Positions 17,102 to 27,842 of a stretch of 64,000 nt of DNA are shown one piece after another (the stretch's first letter is position 1; every line of letters starts with the position of its first letter). The stretch spans positions 1 to 64,000 of the forward strand of contig NZ_BMIC01000006.1 in the NCBI RefSeq assembly GCF_014641635.1, given 5' to 3'. This DNA is from Aquaticitalea lipolytica (GTDB lineage: Bacteria; Bacteroidota; Bacteroidia; Flavobacteriales; Flavobacteriaceae). The position numbers and the translations under genes were made by a program. Below the pieces are notes generated by a model. That model saw nothing but the letters and a program-made list of their open reading frames with translations, had not been told where the DNA came from and made no database searches.

Positions 17102-19615
17102 TTACTCAACAATAAGCTTTTTAGTTACTACACCAGTTTCATTATTAATTTTTACAAAATATAATCCTGAAGCATACTGAGATACATCTATCTTAAACGT
17201 ACTGTTTAAAGTAGCACTTTTTGAATAGTACATTAACTTCCCTAAAGAGTTAAAAATCCTTATTGATACATCTTCATTTTTGCTCCAAGATATATTAACT
17301 TCTTTAGCTGCAGGGTTTGGATATAATGAAATATTATCTAGCTCAAATTCCCCAACACTTAAATTAGGATCAAATAAAGGCGATCTCCATAAGCCACGTC
17401 CATAGGTTGCAGCATAAATCTTATTTTCAACCGTATTAATTTCCAGCTCACTAATCTGAACATTTGGTAAATTATTACTAAAAGGTTTCCAACTATTACC
17501 TGTAGTGTTGTCTATATAATAAACACCATAATTCATTCCTAAATAAAGTCCATCATTCCCATTTGGAGACCAAGCTAAAGCTAATGCACTAAAGTTTGGC
17601 AAATCAAATCTGTATGATGTCCAACTTGTTCCTGCATTTGTAGAAACATATACTTTTTGTGTTCCACTAGTAGCAATAGCAATTTTATTATCATCTGTAG
17701 GATGCACTGCTATTGAGTTAATTGTCCCGATAAAACCAGTAACTTGACTCCAATTACCACCTGCTCCTCCTAAAAAAGTTCTATATAAATTACTTCCTCT
17801 TGCAGCATACATAGTAAAACTAGAAGATGGTGCGATCTTTAAATGATCTAGATTACTTCCAAAGTTTTGAGAAATTGCAGTCCATGAAGCGCCTCCATTT
17901 GTAGATTTGTAAACTTGATCATATCCAGAATAGATAACATCTTGTGTATTTGGGTCTTGCTCAAAAGGAGTTATCCAATTTCCTGATTTTCCATCAGGTT
18001 CGCTTAAACCAAAATATGAATTACCTCCATTAGTTGACTTATACAATGAACCATTTTGTGATGTTCCATAAAGAATATTATTATTGTTTTTATCAACAAA
18101 CGACTCCATACCGTCAGCACCTAACCAGTCTCTCCAAGTTCCAGCAGTAGTATACACAGACGTTCCATTATCTTGAGCTCCTCCGCTCACAATAACAGGG
18201 CTTGATTGGCTAATTCCAATTTTATAGAATTGTCTAATACCTAGCCCAGCGGTTAAGTCAGTATAATATGAATTATTTACAACTGTTGGATTATTAGCTA
18301 CATAAATTCCACCATCACTCCCTATATATAGTTTTGAACCTATATATTCCATTATATCAATATCAGCATGGCAATACCCAATGTTTCCCGATGCTGCTCC
18401 ACCAGGTGTCCATTGAGAAGTTATACTAAAAGATATACCTCCATCAGTTGACCTCCAAGAGTTAATTCCAGCTATATGAACATCATTAACATTTGCAGGA
18501 TTAACAGCAATATCCATATCTCTAGGAGCCTGACCTCTCCCAACATCTCCTGGATCTTCAGGGTTTGAGCTATAACCAAAATAATTTTTACCTGAATGAT
18601 TAAGCATTAAAAAAGTACTACCACTATCTGACGATCTATAAAACCCTCCAAAAGCTCCACTATTAGCTTCTAAGACATAAACAACTGAAGGGTCATTATC
18701 TGACACTCCAATCATTTTTGGCCCACTATTAAATCCAGAAATGGTTGTAAAAGTAGCTCCTCCGTCTGTAGATTTATAAACCTGACTACCTGATGCATAT
18801 ATTGTGTTTGTATCACCTGGTTTAAACTCAACATCATAACCATTAGTTGCGCCTGAATCAATTAACGACCAAGTTGTACCACTAGTTGTAGATTTATAGA
18901 TACCACCTCCTTGAACACTACAATACATTTTAGTTGTATTATTTGGATCAATAAGTATTTTATTTACAGTTCCTCCACCAGTTATAGAAATTAAACTCCA
19001 GGTTGAACCTGCATCTGTTGATCTAAAAATTGAACCATTAGTTGAACCCCAAAAATAAGTTGAAGAATTTGTTGGGTCAATTGCTAAAGCATATACGTTT
19101 AAATTAGAAAGATTATCGGTTAACACTGTCCATGTAGTACCACCATTTGTTGTTTTCCAAACTCCACCAGTATTTGCACCAACTATAATATGATTAATAT
19201 TAGTTTTATCTACAGCTATTGATGTAATTCTACCAACTCCTGGATTCCAACCTGATGTAGCATTCCATGATGTTGGACCCAATTGCTCCCAATTACCAGT
19301 ATCGGCAGCTGTAGACCTAGAATTAAAACCATTTTGATTTAAATAGTTATTATAATTCTGAAGTTCGTTATAATAAAACTCAGGTGTTTTCAGCATTCCA
19401 TTTTCATCCATATTTCTAAGAGCGTTATACTCCCATCTTTTATACGGATTATATCCTTTTCCTCTTTCTGTTCCAACTGTAGCAAAATAAGCTTCAGCTT
19501 CAGCTTGAATTTCTTGTACTGTATAAGTTCCAACTTCAATCATTCTTAAATACTCTTGAGACCAAGAGTTTAAAGCAAAAAAGCATAAAACTAAAGTGAT
19601 GTAAAAATTTCTCAT
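17102..19615 (-). CDS. T9SS-sorted beta-propeller protein with BNR/sortilin-like repeats
   Basis: The 837-residue protein has a signal peptide (MRNFYITLVLCFFALNSWSQ), an ~85-residue N-terminal segment, and then at least nine repeats of the type YKSTNGGATW (WKTTNGGTTWT, FRSTDAGSTWS, YKSTDGGATFT, WRSTDGGISFS, YVSTNAGTSWT). These Asp-box-like turns define a glycosidase/VPS10-type propeller. The C-terminal ~80 residues are a T9SS type A sorting domain (ISLYPNPAAKEVNISW to GLYFVKINN...LIVE). It is exported through the T9SS and probably displayed or released; many such proteins bind or degrade glycans, but no enzymatic residues can be assigned here. Confidence 0.85.
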   Translation of the reverse strand: MRNFYITLVLCFFALNSWSQEYLRMIEVGTYTVQEIQAEAEAYFATVGTERGKGYNPYKRWEYNALRNMDENGMLKTPEFYYNELQNYNNYLNQNGFNSRSTAADTGNWEQLGPTSWNATSGWNPGVGRITSIAVDKTNINHIIVGANTGGVWKTTNGGTTWTVLTDNLSNLNVYALAIDPTNSSTYFWGSTNGSIFRSTDAGSTWSLISITGGGTVNKILIDPNNTTKMYCSVQGGGIYKSTTSGTTWSLIDSGATNGYDVEFKPGDTNTIYASGSQVYKSTDGGATFTTISGFNSGPKMIGVSDNDPSVVYVLEANSGAFGGFYRSSDSGSTFLMLNHSGKNYFGYSSNPEDPGDVGRGQAPRDMDIAVNPANVNDVHIAGINSWRSTDGGISFSITSQWTPGGAASGNIGYCHADIDIMEYIGSKLYIGSDGGIYVANNPTVVNNSYYTDLTAGLGIRQFYKIGISQSSPVIVSGGAQDNGTSVYTTAGTWRDWLGADGMESFVDKNNNNILYGTSQNGSLYKSTNGGNSYFGLSEPDGKSGNWITPFEQDPNTQDVIYSGYDQVYKSTNGGASWTAISQNFGSNLDHLKIAPSSSFTMYAARGSNLYRTFLGGAGGNWSQVTGFIGTINSIAVHPTDDNKIAIATSGTQKVYVSTNAGTSWTSYRFDLPNFSALALAWSPNGNDGLYLGMNYGVYYIDNTTGNSWKPFSNNLPNVQISELEINTVENKIYAATYGRGLWRSPLFDPNLSVGEFELDNISLYPNPAAKEVNISWSKNEDVSIRIFNSLGKLMYYSKSATLNSTFKIDVSQYASGLYFVKINNETGVVTKKLIVE

Positions 19616-19653
19616 GTAAGATTACTTAATGTTATTATTGTTTATAAAGATTT

Positions 19654-19661
19654 CAAAAATA
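19654..19661 (-). promoter_or_regulatory. -7 promoter element of the propeller gene
   Basis: The minus strand reads TATTTTTG (TAnnTTTG), 38 bp before the ATG at 19615. Confidence 0.45.
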
Positions 19662-19819
19662 GTACTTTTTTAATAGATTAATTACTAAATAATTAGCTTT
19701 TAACACCTATCTAATCTATATATGCTTTATGTTTTAATAAAAAAGAATCAGTTTGCAAAAAAGTGCAATACAGATTTTTGAATTGTTATTTTGTATATTT
19801 CGACTCTTAATAACAACAT

Positions 19820-21277
19820 ATGCAACCTATACACGTCCTACTTTTAATTGCAGTTTATTTTGGAATTTTAATTTTTATCTCATACCTCACAGGTAAAGAA
19901 GACAGTAACGATTCTTTTTTTAGAGCAAATAAATCATCTCCTTGGTTTTTAGTAGCCTTTGGGATGATTGGAGCGTCATTAAGTGGCGTCACTTTTATTT
20001 CTGTTCCTGGTGATGTGGGTAGCGGAATGTTTGGCTATATGCAAGTTGTTTTTGGCTATTTATTTGGCTATTTTGTTATTGCTTTTGTTTTAATGCCAAT
20101 CTATTACAAACTTAACGTAACATCAATATATGAATATTTAGGCGATAGGTTTGGTATTGTAAGTCATAAAACAGGAGCATTATTCTTTTTTATATCTAGA
20201 GTTCTTGGCTCGGCTTTTAGGCTTTTTTTAGTTGCAAGTGTTTTACATGAATATGTTTTTAAACATTGGGCCTTCCCATTTCCTTTAACTGTTATTATCT
20301 CCGTAGCATTAATTTTACTATATACATTTAGAGGTGGTGTAAAAACAGTTGTTTGGACAGATACTATTCAAACTTTATTAATGTTAGTTGCTCTAATTGT
20401 AACCATTGTACTTATATATCAACAAATGGGTTGGGGATTAGGAGATTTTATTGGTAGCGATGCTATTAAAAAGTATGACAAAATTTTCTTTTTTGACGAT
20501 ATTCTGGCTAAGAATCATTTCTTAAAACAATTTTTAGGAGGTATGTTTATAGCTATTTGTATGACAGGCTTAGACCAGGATATGATGCAAAAAAACTTAA
20601 CTTGTAAATCTCTAAAGGATGCCCAAAAAAACATGGTTACCTTTAGTATTGTTTTAGTTTTTGTTAACTTTATATTTTTGCTATTAGGTGCATTATTATT
20701 TGTTTTCGCAGAAACAAAAGGAATTAGTGTTCCTGTTATTGATGGTGTTGTTAAAACTGACTTACTTTATCCTGAAATAGCTCTTCACTCAGACTTAGGC
20801 TTGTCTGTAGCCATATTCTTTATTTTAGGTTTAATAGCAGCAGCATATTCAAGTGCAGATAGTGCTCTAACTGCATTAACAACATCATTTTGTATTGACT
20901 TTTTAAACATTGAAAAACGTCCTGAACACACTCAAAAAAGAACTCGTAAAAAGGTGCATATTGGTATGAGTGTTTTAATGATTTTAGTTATAATCTGCTT
21001 TTATTATGTACTAAACCAAAGTGTAATTAGCGGAATTCTTACAGTTGCTGGTTATACTTATGGACCATTATTAGGTTTATTTGCTTTTGGTATTTTAACT
21101 AAACACAAAATTAAAGATAAACTTGTACCATATGTTGCAGTAGCTTCGGTACTAATAAGCTATATTCTGGCCAATCTGCCTTCAGAATATTTAGGTGGCT
21201 ATAAATTTGGATACGAGTTATTAATCTATAATGGTATTATAACTTTTATTGGTTTAGTATTGATTCGTAGACAATAA
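19820..21277 (+). CDS. Sodium:solute symporter (SSS family)
   Basis: The 485-residue inner-membrane protein has about 13 hydrophobic segments in the LeuT-like SSS arrangement. Family marks include an early [15 protein letters not shown], a [17 protein letters not shown] segment in the region that carries the Na+/substrate path, and [18 protein letters not shown] near the middle. It imports an organic solute with Na+; the substrate is unknown. A -7-like TATATTTC lies at 19794-19801, 18 bp before the ATG. The 3' end overlaps the convergent CoA-binding gene by 24 bp. Confidence 0.88.
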   Translation: MQPIHVLLLIAVYFGILIFISYLTGKEDSNDSFFRANKSSPWFLVAFGMIGASLSGVTFISVPGDVGSGMFGYMQVVFGYLFGYFVIAFVLMPIYYKLNVTSIYEYLGDRFGIVSHKTGALFFFISRVLGSAFRLFLVASVLHEYVFKHWAFPFPLTVIISVALILLYTFRGGVKTVVWTDTIQTLLMLVALIVTIVLIYQQMGWGLGDFIGSDAIKKYDKIFFFDDILAKNHFLKQFLGGMFIAICMTGLDQDMMQKNLTCKSLKDAQKNMVTFSIVLVFVNFIFLLLGALLFVFAETKGISVPVIDGVVKTDLLYPEIALHSDLGLSVAIFFILGLIAAAYSSADSALTALTTSFCIDFLNIEKRPEHTQKRTRKKVHIGMSVLMILVIICFYYVLNQSVISGILTVAGYTYGPLLGLFAFGILTKHKIKDKLVPYVAVASVLISYILANLPSEYLGGYKFGYELLIYNGIITFIGLVLIRRQ

Positions 21278-21613
21278 TACTAATGTACAAGATTCTTCAA
21301 ACTGAATAGATTTTTCACTTAGCAATTTGTAAAATTCAGGATTTTCAGTTCCTGGATTAAAAATAACACGCTTAGGGTTTAACGACATTATATAAGCATA
21401 GTATTCTTTTTGATGCTGCGCACTTAAGTACATTGTTACTGTATTAATATTATCATATTGTTCTAATTCAGTATCAATATTTACTCCATTTACTTCTCCT
21501 TCTTTTAACCCAAAAGCTACAACTTTATGACTAGCATCTACTAGCCTTACAATTGCTAAGTTAGAATATCGTGAAGGATTTAATGAGGCTCCCATTACCA
21601 AAGTTTTCTTCAT
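21254..21613 (-). CDS. CoA-binding domain protein
   Basis: A 119-residue single-domain protein of the CoA_binding_2 group: a Rossmann opening [23 protein letters not shown], a glycine turn [30 protein letters not shown] and ending [16 protein letters not shown]. The family binds CoA or nucleotide in vitro, but its cellular job is unknown. Its coding end overlaps the symporter gene by 24 bp. Confidence 0.8.
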   Translation of the reverse strand: MKKTLVMGASLNPSRYSNLAIVRLVDASHKVVAFGLKEGEVNGVNIDTELEQYDNINTVTMYLSAQHQKEYYAYIMSLNPKRVIFNPGTENPEFYKLLSEKSIQFEESCTLVLLSTNQY

Positions 21614-21731
21614 GTGTTAAAATGTTGTTAAGGTATGTTAAAAAGAGTAACAGATTCCAAAATTAAGCGTCTATGAAATAACATCCTAATTAATTAGGTT
21701 TTAAAATCAATCAATCAAAAAACAATCAAAA

Positions 21732-24212
21732 ATGAAAAAACTCATGTTCATTTGTGTGCTTTTACTATCTGTAATTGTAAGTGCACAACCAGCTAAAGAA
21801 TTAAGAGATGGAACTGTCTCAGGGCGAGTAATCGACGCTTCACTAAACCAACCACTCCCTTATGTTAATGTAATTATTAAAACAACCGCAAACCAAACTA
21901 TTACGGGAGGAATAACAAAAGACGATGGTACTTTTGAAATTAAAAGTATTCCCGAAGGCGATGTTGTTGTAAGTATTCAATATATCGGATTTAAAACTAT
22001 TGCTAAAACTGTTTCTGTTGGAAAAAACGGTTATGATATAGCTCTAGGAGATATAATGCTTGAAGAAGATGTTGCTAGTTTAGACGAAGTTACTGTTGTT
22101 GCAGAGGTAACAACCATTCAACAAAAAGTTGACAGAAAAGTTATAAATGTTGGAAAAGATTTAACTACTACAGGACCAACAGCTTCAGATATTATGAATA
22201 ATATACCATCTGTAAACGTTGACCAACAAACAGGAAATATAAGTTTACGAGGAAACGAAAATGTACGTGTAATGGTAGATGGTAAACTATCTAATGTACC
22301 AATTGCTCAATTATTAAAGCAGATTCCTTCAACATCTATTAAACAAATTGAATTAATCACAAATCCATCAGCAAAATATAATCCTGAAGGCATGAGTGGT
22401 ATCATTAATATTATTCTTCATAAAAACACCAATATTGGATTTAACGGAAATATTAATCTTGGATTAACAAAAGAGATTTATGCAAAATTTAATAGCTCAA
22501 TAGATTTAAATTATCGCAACGGAAAATTCAATCTTTATGGAAGCTATGGCAATAATATTGGCAAATCTGCGAATTATGGTAGTATTGAACGTTTAGATGA
22601 TAATTCTGAACAGCTATTCGATTTTTTTAACAACAACAAATCACATTTATATAAAGTAGGATTAGATTTTTATATGAATGATAATAATACTGTTTCATTC
22701 TTTACAAACCAAAACATATATGATGGTTTTGGCGCTGGAACAACAGGAGTATTATATCCTAATCAACCTTTACAGCAGCAAATTTTTGATAACGACACAC
22801 AAAACTTATCGTCTCAATATAATGGTGTATTTAATCATAAGTTTAAAAAAGAAGGTGAAAAATTAGATATAGAAGCAGATTATAGTGTTTTTAGCCAAGA
22901 TGAAATTGCAAACTTCAACTTTCAAAATTTCTCTTTTCCTCCAAACTATAGTGATTTTGTAAATACTGATAGAGATCAAACTACAATAAATGTAGATTAT
23001 GTAAATCCTTTATCTGAAAAAGCAAAATTAGAAATTGGTGCTGAAGCAAGGTTATTTGACACTAAAATTGATTATACTTCTACAGGATTATCTGTAAATG
23101 AAAATCAAGATAACATACCTAATAATGGCGATGAATACATACCAACACCACAAACAGATTTTAGTTATAAAAGAGATATCTATTCATTATACGCTACTTA
23201 TGGTAAAACATTTGAAAAGTGGAGTTATCAAGTTGGCTTAAGAGCAGAAAGTGTTATGGAAGATGCAAATGCTTTCCGTACCTTAGAAAACTCTACAGAA
23301 AACACACCGTTTGAAAACGATTACTTTCAAGTATATCCATCAGTATTTTTAACCTACAGTCCTAGTGATAAAAACTCATACCAAATGAGTTATAGTCGAC
23401 GTGTGGACAGACCAGGTTTACAACAAGTAAATCCTATTAGAGAGTGGAGTACACCTTTAATTTCTTCTTTTGGAAATACAGAGTTACAACCACAATTTAC
23501 AAACTCAATTGAAGCAAATTACACCAGAAAATTAGAAAACGGATCAATAACAGGTGGTGTATTTTATCGTCTGGTTGAAGATGAAATTAATAGAGCAGTT
23601 TTTATAGATAGATTAGATATTAATAAAAACATATTAACCTACGATAACTTCGATAACACTACTGCCTTTGGAATTGAGTTAAGCAGTAATTTCAGACCTA
23701 CAAAATGGTGGAATTTTAATGCAAGTTTTGACTTGTACTCTAGAAAACAAAAAGGAATTGCCGAAACTTTAACTGCACCTACAAATGTTGCTACTGTTGA
23801 CGATATTATTTTAGAAACTATTGAGGTAGATAATCTAGTTTGGAACTTTAGAATGTTTAATAATTTTAAAGCAACAAAAAAACTAAACCTATCAGTTTTT
23901 ACTATGTATAGAGGTGAAGAAAAAGGTTTACAGTTTACCAGAAAGCCAATGTTTATGGTTAACACAGGATTACGCTATTCGTTCTTAGAGGACGACAGAG
24001 CTACATTTAGCTTTAATTATAGCGACATCTTTAACACCATGAAGTTTGAGTTTGAAGGAGACAGACCAACACCTCAAGCTGGACAGTTTAATTGGGAAAG
24101 CAATTCTTGGAACATTGGATTATCATATCGTTTTGGAGGAGGTAAATACAGAGCTTTACAACGTAAAAACAGAGATGATAATGAAAAAGATGGAAGTGGA
24201 GGATTTATATAA
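21732..24212 (+). CDS. TonB-dependent receptor with carboxypeptidase-like N-terminal domain
   Basis: The 826-residue outer-membrane protein has a signal peptide, a CarboxypepD_reg-like domain at ~27-110 (GRVIDASLNQPLPYVNV, GITKDDGTFEIKSIP), a plug domain (TTTGPTASDIMNNIPSVNVDQQTGNISLRGNENVRVMVDG in parts) and a long barrel of the OMP_b-brl type ending NIGLSYRFGGGK. The family uses TonB to import ligands across the outer membrane; no SusD partner is adjacent, so this is not a SusCD polysaccharide pair. The upstream 25 bases share a TCAATCAATCAAAAA leader with two other surface genes. Confidence 0.88.
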   Translation: MKKLMFICVLLLSVIVSAQPAKELRDGTVSGRVIDASLNQPLPYVNVIIKTTANQTITGGITKDDGTFEIKSIPEGDVVVSIQYIGFKTIAKTVSVGKNGYDIALGDIMLEEDVASLDEVTVVAEVTTIQQKVDRKVINVGKDLTTTGPTASDIMNNIPSVNVDQQTGNISLRGNENVRVMVDGKLSNVPIAQLLKQIPSTSIKQIELITNPSAKYNPEGMSGIINIILHKNTNIGFNGNINLGLTKEIYAKFNSSIDLNYRNGKFNLYGSYGNNIGKSANYGSIERLDDNSEQLFDFFNNNKSHLYKVGLDFYMNDNNTVSFFTNQNIYDGFGAGTTGVLYPNQPLQQQIFDNDTQNLSSQYNGVFNHKFKKEGEKLDIEADYSVFSQDEIANFNFQNFSFPPNYSDFVNTDRDQTTINVDYVNPLSEKAKLEIGAEARLFDTKIDYTSTGLSVNENQDNIPNNGDEYIPTPQTDFSYKRDIYSLYATYGKTFEKWSYQVGLRAESVMEDANAFRTLENSTENTPFENDYFQVYPSVFLTYSPSDKNSYQMSYSRRVDRPGLQQVNPIREWSTPLISSFGNTELQPQFTNSIEANYTRKLENGSITGGVFYRLVEDEINRAVFIDRLDINKNILTYDNFDNTTAFGIELSSNFRPTKWWNFNASFDLYSRKQKGIAETLTAPTNVATVDDIILETIEVDNLVWNFRMFNNFKATKKLNLSVFTMYRGEEKGLQFTRKPMFMVNTGLRYSFLEDDRATFSFNYSDIFNTMKFEFEGDRPTPQAGQFNWESNSWNIGLSYRFGGGKYRALQRKNRDDNEKDGSGGFI

Positions 24213-24270
24213 AAATTTTAATAGCCTACATAATAGTTGATGGTTAGTGTTAAGTCTGGCTATTAAATAG

Positions 24271-24304
24271 AAAACCCGAAACCTAAAGTTTCGGGTTTTT
24301 ACTT
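24271..24304 (+). terminator. Rho-independent terminator after the TonB receptor
   Basis: The arms AAAACCCGAAAC and GTTTCGGGTTTT pair, followed by TTTTT. Confidence 0.85.
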
Positions 24305-24468
24305 TTAATAGAAATAAATTGTTAAAGTTTGATAATCAGTGTAATGAATATATAATTTATTCGTCTTTATATAAACACTAAACGAATTTTAGATTAATTT
24401 GAATTAGCCTTCTACTTAAACATGAGTTCGATTTTTTATTAAGTGTTATATAAAAGATTAATAGCATT

Positions 24469-24499
24469 AAAACCCAAAGCATTTTGTTTTGGGTTTTTT
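24469..24499 (+). terminator. Second terminator in the gene-free stretch
   Basis: The arms AAAACCCAAA and TTTGGGTTTT pair around a 9-base loop and are followed by T residues. No gene ends here. Confidence 0.65.
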
Positions 24500-24626
24500 A
24501 TTATTGTTAACTAAAGTTAAATATGTTAAAAATTGAAATAAAATTAAAATTCTAACGTCTATAAGTAAGTGATAAGTTTTAAAAGGTTAATTAGTTTAAT
24601 TGGTTAGTTAAATTGGTTAATAGCTG

Positions 24627-24659
24627 AAAAGCCCAAACCTGATAGGTTTGGGCTTTTTT
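24627..24659 (+). terminator. Third terminator in the gene-free stretch
   Basis: The arms AAAAGCCCAAACCT and AGGTTTGGGCTTTT form a 14-bp perfect stem with loop GAT and T-run on the plus strand; on the minus strand it could also end fabH-side transcripts, but the T-run favours plus. Confidence 0.7.
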
Positions 24660-24687
24660 AATTTCTGCTTCCGCAGAATTTTATTTT

Positions 24688-25698
24688 TTACCATTTAATA
24701 ATAACACTTCCCCAAGTAAATCCGCTACCAAAAGCAGCCAATACTACTGTATCGCCTTCTTTTACTTTGCCTTGCTCCCATGCTTCTGTTAATGCAATAG
24801 GAATAGATGCTGCAGTTGTGTTTCCGTATTTCTGAATATTATTAAAAACTTGGTCATCACTCAAACCAAACTTTTTCTGTATAAATTGTGCAATACGTAA
24901 ATTGGCTTGATGCGGAATTAACATATCTATATCTTCTTTTTGAAGATTATTTTTCATTAACCCTTCCATAATTACTTCACTAAAACGAACTACTGCATTT
25001 TTAAATACAAACTGTCCATTCATATAAGGGAAATAACTTTCGTCATTAGGATCGTTATCTTTTATAATATCATTTACCCAACGTTTTCCCATTCCTGGTG
25101 CAATTAACACTAATTCTTCAGCATGTTCTCCTTGCGAATGTAAATGTGTCGATAAAATTCCTTTGGTTGTATCTTCCTCTCTTGTTAATACTGCTGCTCC
25201 TGCTCCATCACCAAAAATTACTGTAACACCTCTACCTCTTGTAGTTTTATCTAATCCATGTGAATGCAATTCGCTACCAATAACAAGCACGTTTTTATAC
25301 ATTCCAGATTTAATGTATTGGTCTGCAACTGAAATTCCATATACAAATCCAGAACACTGATTGCGTATATCTATGGCTCCAACAGTTTTAATATCTAATG
25401 CGTGCTGCACTTGAACTCCTGGTCCAGGAAAATACATATCAGGACTTAAGGTTGCAAATACAATAAAATCGATATCGTCTTTACTAATTCCTGCACGTTC
25501 AATAGCAATTCTGGCAGCCTTTACTCCCATTGTTGCTGTTGTATCTTCAGAGTTTGCTTTTACCCAACGACGCTCTTGTATTCCTGTACGTTCTTGAATC
25601 CACTCATCGCTGGTTTCCATGAATTTTGACAAATCATCATTAGTAACCACATTATCAGGAACATAATGTCCTAGTCCAATTATTTTCGAATTATACAT
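24688..25698 (-). CDS. fabH: 3-oxoacyl-ACP synthase III (FabH)
   Basis: FabH condenses acetyl- or branched acyl-CoA with malonyl-ACP to start fatty acid synthesis; in Flavobacteriaceae branched starters are common. The 336-residue protein has the catalytic triad: Cys115 in IRNQCSGFVYG, His in LIPHQANLRI and Asn in KYGNTTAASIP. The N-terminal DEWIQERTGIQERRW is typical. It stands alone, divergent from htpG, with a TACTTTTG promoter element at 25743-25750. Confidence 0.93.
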   Translation of the reverse strand: MYNSKIIGLGHYVPDNVVTNDDLSKFMETSDEWIQERTGIQERRWVKANSEDTTATMGVKAARIAIERAGISKDDIDFIVFATLSPDMYFPGPGVQVQHALDIKTVGAIDIRNQCSGFVYGISVADQYIKSGMYKNVLVIGSELHSHGLDKTTRGRGVTVIFGDGAGAAVLTREEDTTKGILSTHLHSQGEHAEELVLIAPGMGKRWVNDIIKDNDPNDESYFPYMNGQFVFKNAVVRFSEVIMEGLMKNNLQKEDIDMLIPHQANLRIAQFIQKKFGLSDDQVFNNIQKYGNTTAASIPIALTEAWEQGKVKEGDTVVLAAFGSGFTWGSVIIKW

Positions 25699-25742
25699 GC
25701 TCTTAAAATTTATTCAATATACTTTATTAATTATGAATCATG

Positions 25743-25750
25743 CAAAAGTA
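25743..25750 (-). promoter_or_regulatory. -7 promoter element of fabH
   Basis: The minus strand reads TACTTTTG (TAnnTTTG), 44 bp before the fabH ATG at 25698. Confidence 0.5.
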
Positions 25751-25915
25751 AGTGTCGCAATGTAATTAATAATACCATTTTCGTAAAATTTTGTTTATAA
25801 AATGTCAGTTTGTCACCTTTTCAGTCTTGGTACTTTTTTTGACTAACACTAAAAAGTAAATTAAGTTTAACAAATAACCGTTTTCACTTTCGTGGAAACA
25901 ATTAATAATTTAAAT

Positions 25916-27802
25916 ATGACAAAAGGAAATATTAATGTTTCGGTAGAGAATATCTTTCCTCTCATTAAAAAATTCTTATACAGCGATCACGAAATCTTTT
26001 TACGTGAGCTAATAAGTAACGCAACAGATGCGACTTTAAAATTAAAGCACATGACTACTGTTGGCGACTCTAAAGCAGAATATGGCAACCCAATAATTGA
26101 AGTTAAAATTGATAAAGAAGGCAAAAAACTTCACATTATTGATCAAGGTTTAGGAATGACTGCCGAAGAGGTTGAGAAATACATTAATCAAGTTGCTTTT
26201 TCTGGAGCTGAAGAATTTTTAGATAAGTACAAAGATTCTGCTAAAGATTCAGGAATTATTGGTCATTTCGGACTTGGTTTTTACTCAGCCTTTATGGTTG
26301 CAGAAAAAGTTGAGATTATTACAAAATCACACACTGGCGAACCAGCAGCACATTGGACGTGTGATGGCTCACCAGAATTTACTTTAGAACCTTCTGATAA
26401 AACAGAACGTGGTACAGAAATTATTCTTCACATTGCTGAAGATTCTACAGAGTTCTTAAAAGAATCTAGAATTAAAGAGTTACTTACAAAGTACAATAAA
26501 TTTATGCCTGTTCCAATTAAGTTTGGAACCAAAGAAGTTAATGTGGCTTTACCTGAAGATGCTCCAAAAGACGCAAAACCAGAGAAAAAAACAGTTGATA
26601 ATATCATCAACAACCCAAATCCTGCTTGGACAAAACAACCAACAGATTTACAAGACGAAGATTACAAATCGTTTTACAGAGAGTTGTATCCAATGCAATT
26701 TGAAGAGCCTTTATTCAACATTCATTTAAATGTAGATTATCCGTTTAATTTAACTGGAATTTTATATTTTCCAAAAATGACGAACGATATGAATATGCAA
26801 AAGGATAAAATCCAATTGTATCAAAATCAAGTGTTCGTTACAGATAACGTTGAAGGTATTGTACCAGAATTTTTAACCATGCTACGTGGTGTAATCGATT
26901 CGCCAGATATTCCTTTAAACGTGTCGCGTTCGTACTTACAAGCAGATGGAGCTGTAAAAAAGATTTCATCTTATATTACTCGTAAAGTTGCCGATAAATT
27001 AAAATCGTTATTCAACAATAATCGTGAAGATTTTGAAGCTAAATGGAACGATATTAAAATTGTTATCGAATACGGAATGCTATCAGAAGAAAAATTCTTC
27101 GAAAAAGCAGATGCCTTTGCATTATATCCAACAGTAGATGGTAAGTATTATACCTACGAAGAACTTTTCAATAAAATAAAAGCAAATCAAACAGATAAAG
27201 ACGATAAATTAGTAATCCTTTATGCATCTAACACAGATGCGCAACACAGCTATATTGAAGCTGCAAAAGCTAAAGGTTATGAAGTATTGCTATTAGATTC
27301 TCCTATTGTATCGCACTTAATTCAAAAGTTAGAAAGCACTAAAGAAAATATTTCTTTTGCACGTGTAGATGGCGACCATATTGATAACTTAATTAACAAG
27401 GAAGAAACTAAAATTTCTAAGTTAACAGACGAGCAAAAAACAGAATTAGAAACGGTTTTAAAAGACACTATTCCTTCTGAAAAATTCATGGTTCAGTTAG
27501 AAGCTATGGATAGCAATGCGTCTCCTTTTATAATCACGCAACCAGAATTTATGCGTCGTATGAAAGAAATGCAGCAAACTGGTGGAGGCGGAATGTTTGG
27601 AATGGGTAACATGCCAGAAATGTATAATTTGGTAGTAAATACAAACTCCGATTTGGTTGGCGAAATTTTAAACACCAAAACCAAAAAGAAACAAGAACGT
27701 TTAATAAACCAGAGTTTAGATTTAGCGCGTTTATCTCAAGGCTTACTAAAAGGTGAAGAGCTAACAAACTTTGTAAAGCGTAGCTACGAACTATTAAAAT
27801 AA
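25916..27802 (+). CDS. htpG: Chaperone HtpG (Hsp90)
   Basis: HtpG is the bacterial Hsp90 ATP-dependent chaperone. The product from the ATG at 25916 is 628 residues and begins MTKGNINVSVENIFPLIKKF; a GTG at 25892 would add 8 unsupported residues. The GHKL ATP site is visible in SNATDATLKLK, IIDQGLGMT and GHFGLGFYSAF. The C-terminal dimerisation region contains a Gly/Met-rich loop (QQTGGGGMFGMGNM) and ends SLDLARLSQGLLKGEELTNFVKRSYELLK. A rho-independent terminator follows at 27843-27874. Confidence 0.95.
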   Translation: MTKGNINVSVENIFPLIKKFLYSDHEIFLRELISNATDATLKLKHMTTVGDSKAEYGNPIIEVKIDKEGKKLHIIDQGLGMTAEEVEKYINQVAFSGAEEFLDKYKDSAKDSGIIGHFGLGFYSAFMVAEKVEIITKSHTGEPAAHWTCDGSPEFTLEPSDKTERGTEIILHIAEDSTEFLKESRIKELLTKYNKFMPVPIKFGTKEVNVALPEDAPKDAKPEKKTVDNIINNPNPAWTKQPTDLQDEDYKSFYRELYPMQFEEPLFNIHLNVDYPFNLTGILYFPKMTNDMNMQKDKIQLYQNQVFVTDNVEGIVPEFLTMLRGVIDSPDIPLNVSRSYLQADGAVKKISSYITRKVADKLKSLFNNNREDFEAKWNDIKIVIEYGMLSEEKFFEKADAFALYPTVDGKYYTYEELFNKIKANQTDKDDKLVILYASNTDAQHSYIEAAKAKGYEVLLLDSPIVSHLIQKLESTKENISFARVDGDHIDNLINKEETKISKLTDEQKTELETVLKDTIPSEKFMVQLEAMDSNASPFIITQPEFMRRMKEMQQTGGGGMFGMGNMPEMYNLVVNTNSDLVGEILNTKTKKKQERLINQSLDLARLSQGLLKGEELTNFVKRSYELLK

Positions 27803-27842
27803 TATGTTATACTGAACTTGTTTCATTATCTCATAGAAACCT

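Larger units (their letters stand above)
24213..24687. other. Gene-free stretch with three terminators, possible small RNAs
   Basis: A 475-bp stretch between the TonB receptor and fabH that contains no credible ORF on either strand. It holds terminators at 24271-24304, 24469-24499 and 24627-24659, all with T-runs on the plus strand. A TTTG followed after about 19 bp by TATAATTTA lies around 24325-24355 and could start a transcript of about 140 nt. Confidence 0.55.

Noticed and set aside
24370-24400. ACTAAACGAA after the TonB receptor as an element end
   Set aside because: It differs from GTTAAACGAA at the core and lacks the structured repeat.
25892-25915. GTG at 25892 as the start of htpG
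   Set aside because: HtpG proteins begin at the MTKGNI-type start, and the extra residues have no family support.
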